15,802 bases of DNA from Bacteroidetes bacterium UBA4408 (GTDB lineage Bacteria > Bacteroidota > Bacteroidia > UBA4408), in assembly GCA_002389785.1 (NCBI GenBank), contig DGQS01000249.1, positions 1-15,802 of the forward strand, read 5' to 3'. The notes beneath the pieces were generated by a model. It made no database searches. It saw nothing but the letters and a program-made list of their open reading frames with translations, and was not told where the DNA came from. The position numbers and the translations under genes were made by a program. Shown here piece by piece: positions 15,067 through 15,802 of this stretch (positions within the stretch are counted from its first letter, which is position 1; each line of letters starts with the position of its first letter).

Positions 15067-15802
15067 CTGCATATTCCATGCGCATTTGAACTGAATTATT
15101 TGCTTTTGCAAACGAACGCATTTGTTGTAAGTAGTAGTAGCTTTGGCCCAATTCCTTTTTAATCACTTTTGTTTCAACATCTCCTGAAATGTCGTTTACC
15201 AATTGTTCCAGTGCATCCTTTTGTTTGGGCAGATTGTAAATTCGGTACTCCTTTATTTTAGCCAATTTAGCTGCAGATGCAATTGCAGTTTCAAGTCCAC
15301 CCAATTCATCAATTAGGCCTAAACGCAATGCATCAACTCCGCTCCAAACACGTCCTTGTCCCATACTATCAATTTCTGCTTTTGTTTTATGACGACCATC
15401 GGCTACTTTACCAATAAAATCATCGTAAATTTTTTCAACTGATTTTTGCAAAAAAGCTTTTTCTTCGGCACTACTTGGTCGAAGGGCAGTGCCAGCGTCA
15501 GCATGACTGTTGGTTTTTACGGTATCGATGGTAATACCCAATTTATTGTTGAGCAGTTTTTGAGCATTCATCATTACACCAAATACACCAATAGATCCGG
15601 TAATGGTGGTTGGGCTAGCAATAATTTTATCGGCAGCACAACTAATGTAATAACCGCCAGAGGCCGCTAAATCGCCCATGGAAACTACTAGTGGCTTTTG
15701 CTTTTTAGCGAGTATGGTTTCACGCCAAATAACATCGCTAGCCAATGCGCTTCCTCCGGGAGAGTTCACGCGTAAAACAATTGCTTTAACTTTGGAATCG
15801 TT
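15053..15802 (-). CDS. sppA: Signal peptide peptidase SppA (protease IV), 5' part outside window
   Basis: The C-terminal 249 residues of an SppA-type serine protease, which degrades cleaved signal peptides at the inner membrane. The frame is open to the right edge (NDSKVKAIVLRVNSPGG), so the N-terminal half, with the membrane anchor and the catalytic lysine, is outside. GTG at 15769 is an internal Val codon of the conserved VNSPGGSALAS motif, not a start. The nucleophile Ser is at 15659-15661 in SMGDLAASGGYYIS. ITGSIGVFGVM, DGRHKTKAEIDSMGQGRVWSG and GLIDELGG follow, all typical of the second half of the long (67K) form. The C terminus ends normally. The next gene downstream has its own promoter overlapping this 3' end. 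Confidence 0.95.
   Translation of the reverse strand, partial: NDSKVKAIVLRVNSPGGSALASDVIWRETILAKKQKPLVVSMGDLAASGGYYISCAADKIIASPTTITGSIGVFGVMMNAQKLLNNKLGITIDTVKTNSHADAGTALRPSSAEEKAFLQKSVEKIYDDFIGKVADGRHKTKAEIDSMGQGRVWSGVDALRLGLIDELGGLETAIASAAKLAKIKEYRIYNLPKQKDALEQLVNDISGDVETKVIKKELGQSYYYLQQMRSFAKANNSVQMRMEYAVEIY

Noticed and set aside
15053..15769. A start for sppA at the GTG 15769
   Set aside because: The codon is the Val of the conserved VNSPGG motif and the frame continues to the window edge, so the gene is partial.

Overview
The window looks like chromosomal DNA of a member of the Bacteroidota. The evidence is a secreted protein with a type IX secretion (T9SS) C-terminal sorting domain, several promoters of the Bacteroidota form (TTG, 17-19 bases, TAnnTTTG), little sign of Shine-Dalgarno sequences, AT-rich intergenic DNA, and Bacteroidota-style IF-2 and NusA proteins. 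I cannot place it below phylum with confidence; no rRNA or tRNA gene is visible.

Left part (1-3890): a probable DNA-damage module. A DinB-type Y-family polymerase (cut by the window's left edge) lies 2 bases behind a PA0069-type radical SAM protein on the minus strand. Their upstream region carries overlapping divergent promoters and two TTGT...ACAA dyads. Further right on the plus strand is a LexA-like HTH/S24 regulator. Between the shared promoter region and the regulator sits a GxxExxY (PD-(D/E)XK-like) gene bracketed on both sides by palindromic ACCACAAAG-type repeats. It looks like an insertion cassette of about 760 bp that separated the regulator from its promoter region.

Middle (3961-8750): the conserved minus-strand operon rimP-nusA-infB, with a Bacteroidota-type -7 box and an 11-bp GC-rich hairpin in the short leader just before rimP, a possible attenuator or translational control element. 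Next come a small secreted/membrane protein of unknown function (8884-9222, plus) and, convergent with it, a secreted protein built of about 23 MORN-like repeats (9227-10930, minus).

Right part (11116-15802): a YdcH/DUF465 small protein and RNase HI on the plus strand. These converge on a minus-strand pair, a PNGase F-like secreted glycoamidase with a T9SS tail followed by pdxA (pyridoxal phosphate synthesis). That pair has a good promoter lying inside the 3' end of sppA (signal peptide peptidase), whose 5' part runs off the right edge.

Most genes are housekeeping. The most interesting points are the GxxExxY cassette inside the probable damage-response locus with its candidate operators, the PNGase F homologue that keeps two of the three catalytic acids, and the rimP leader hairpin.
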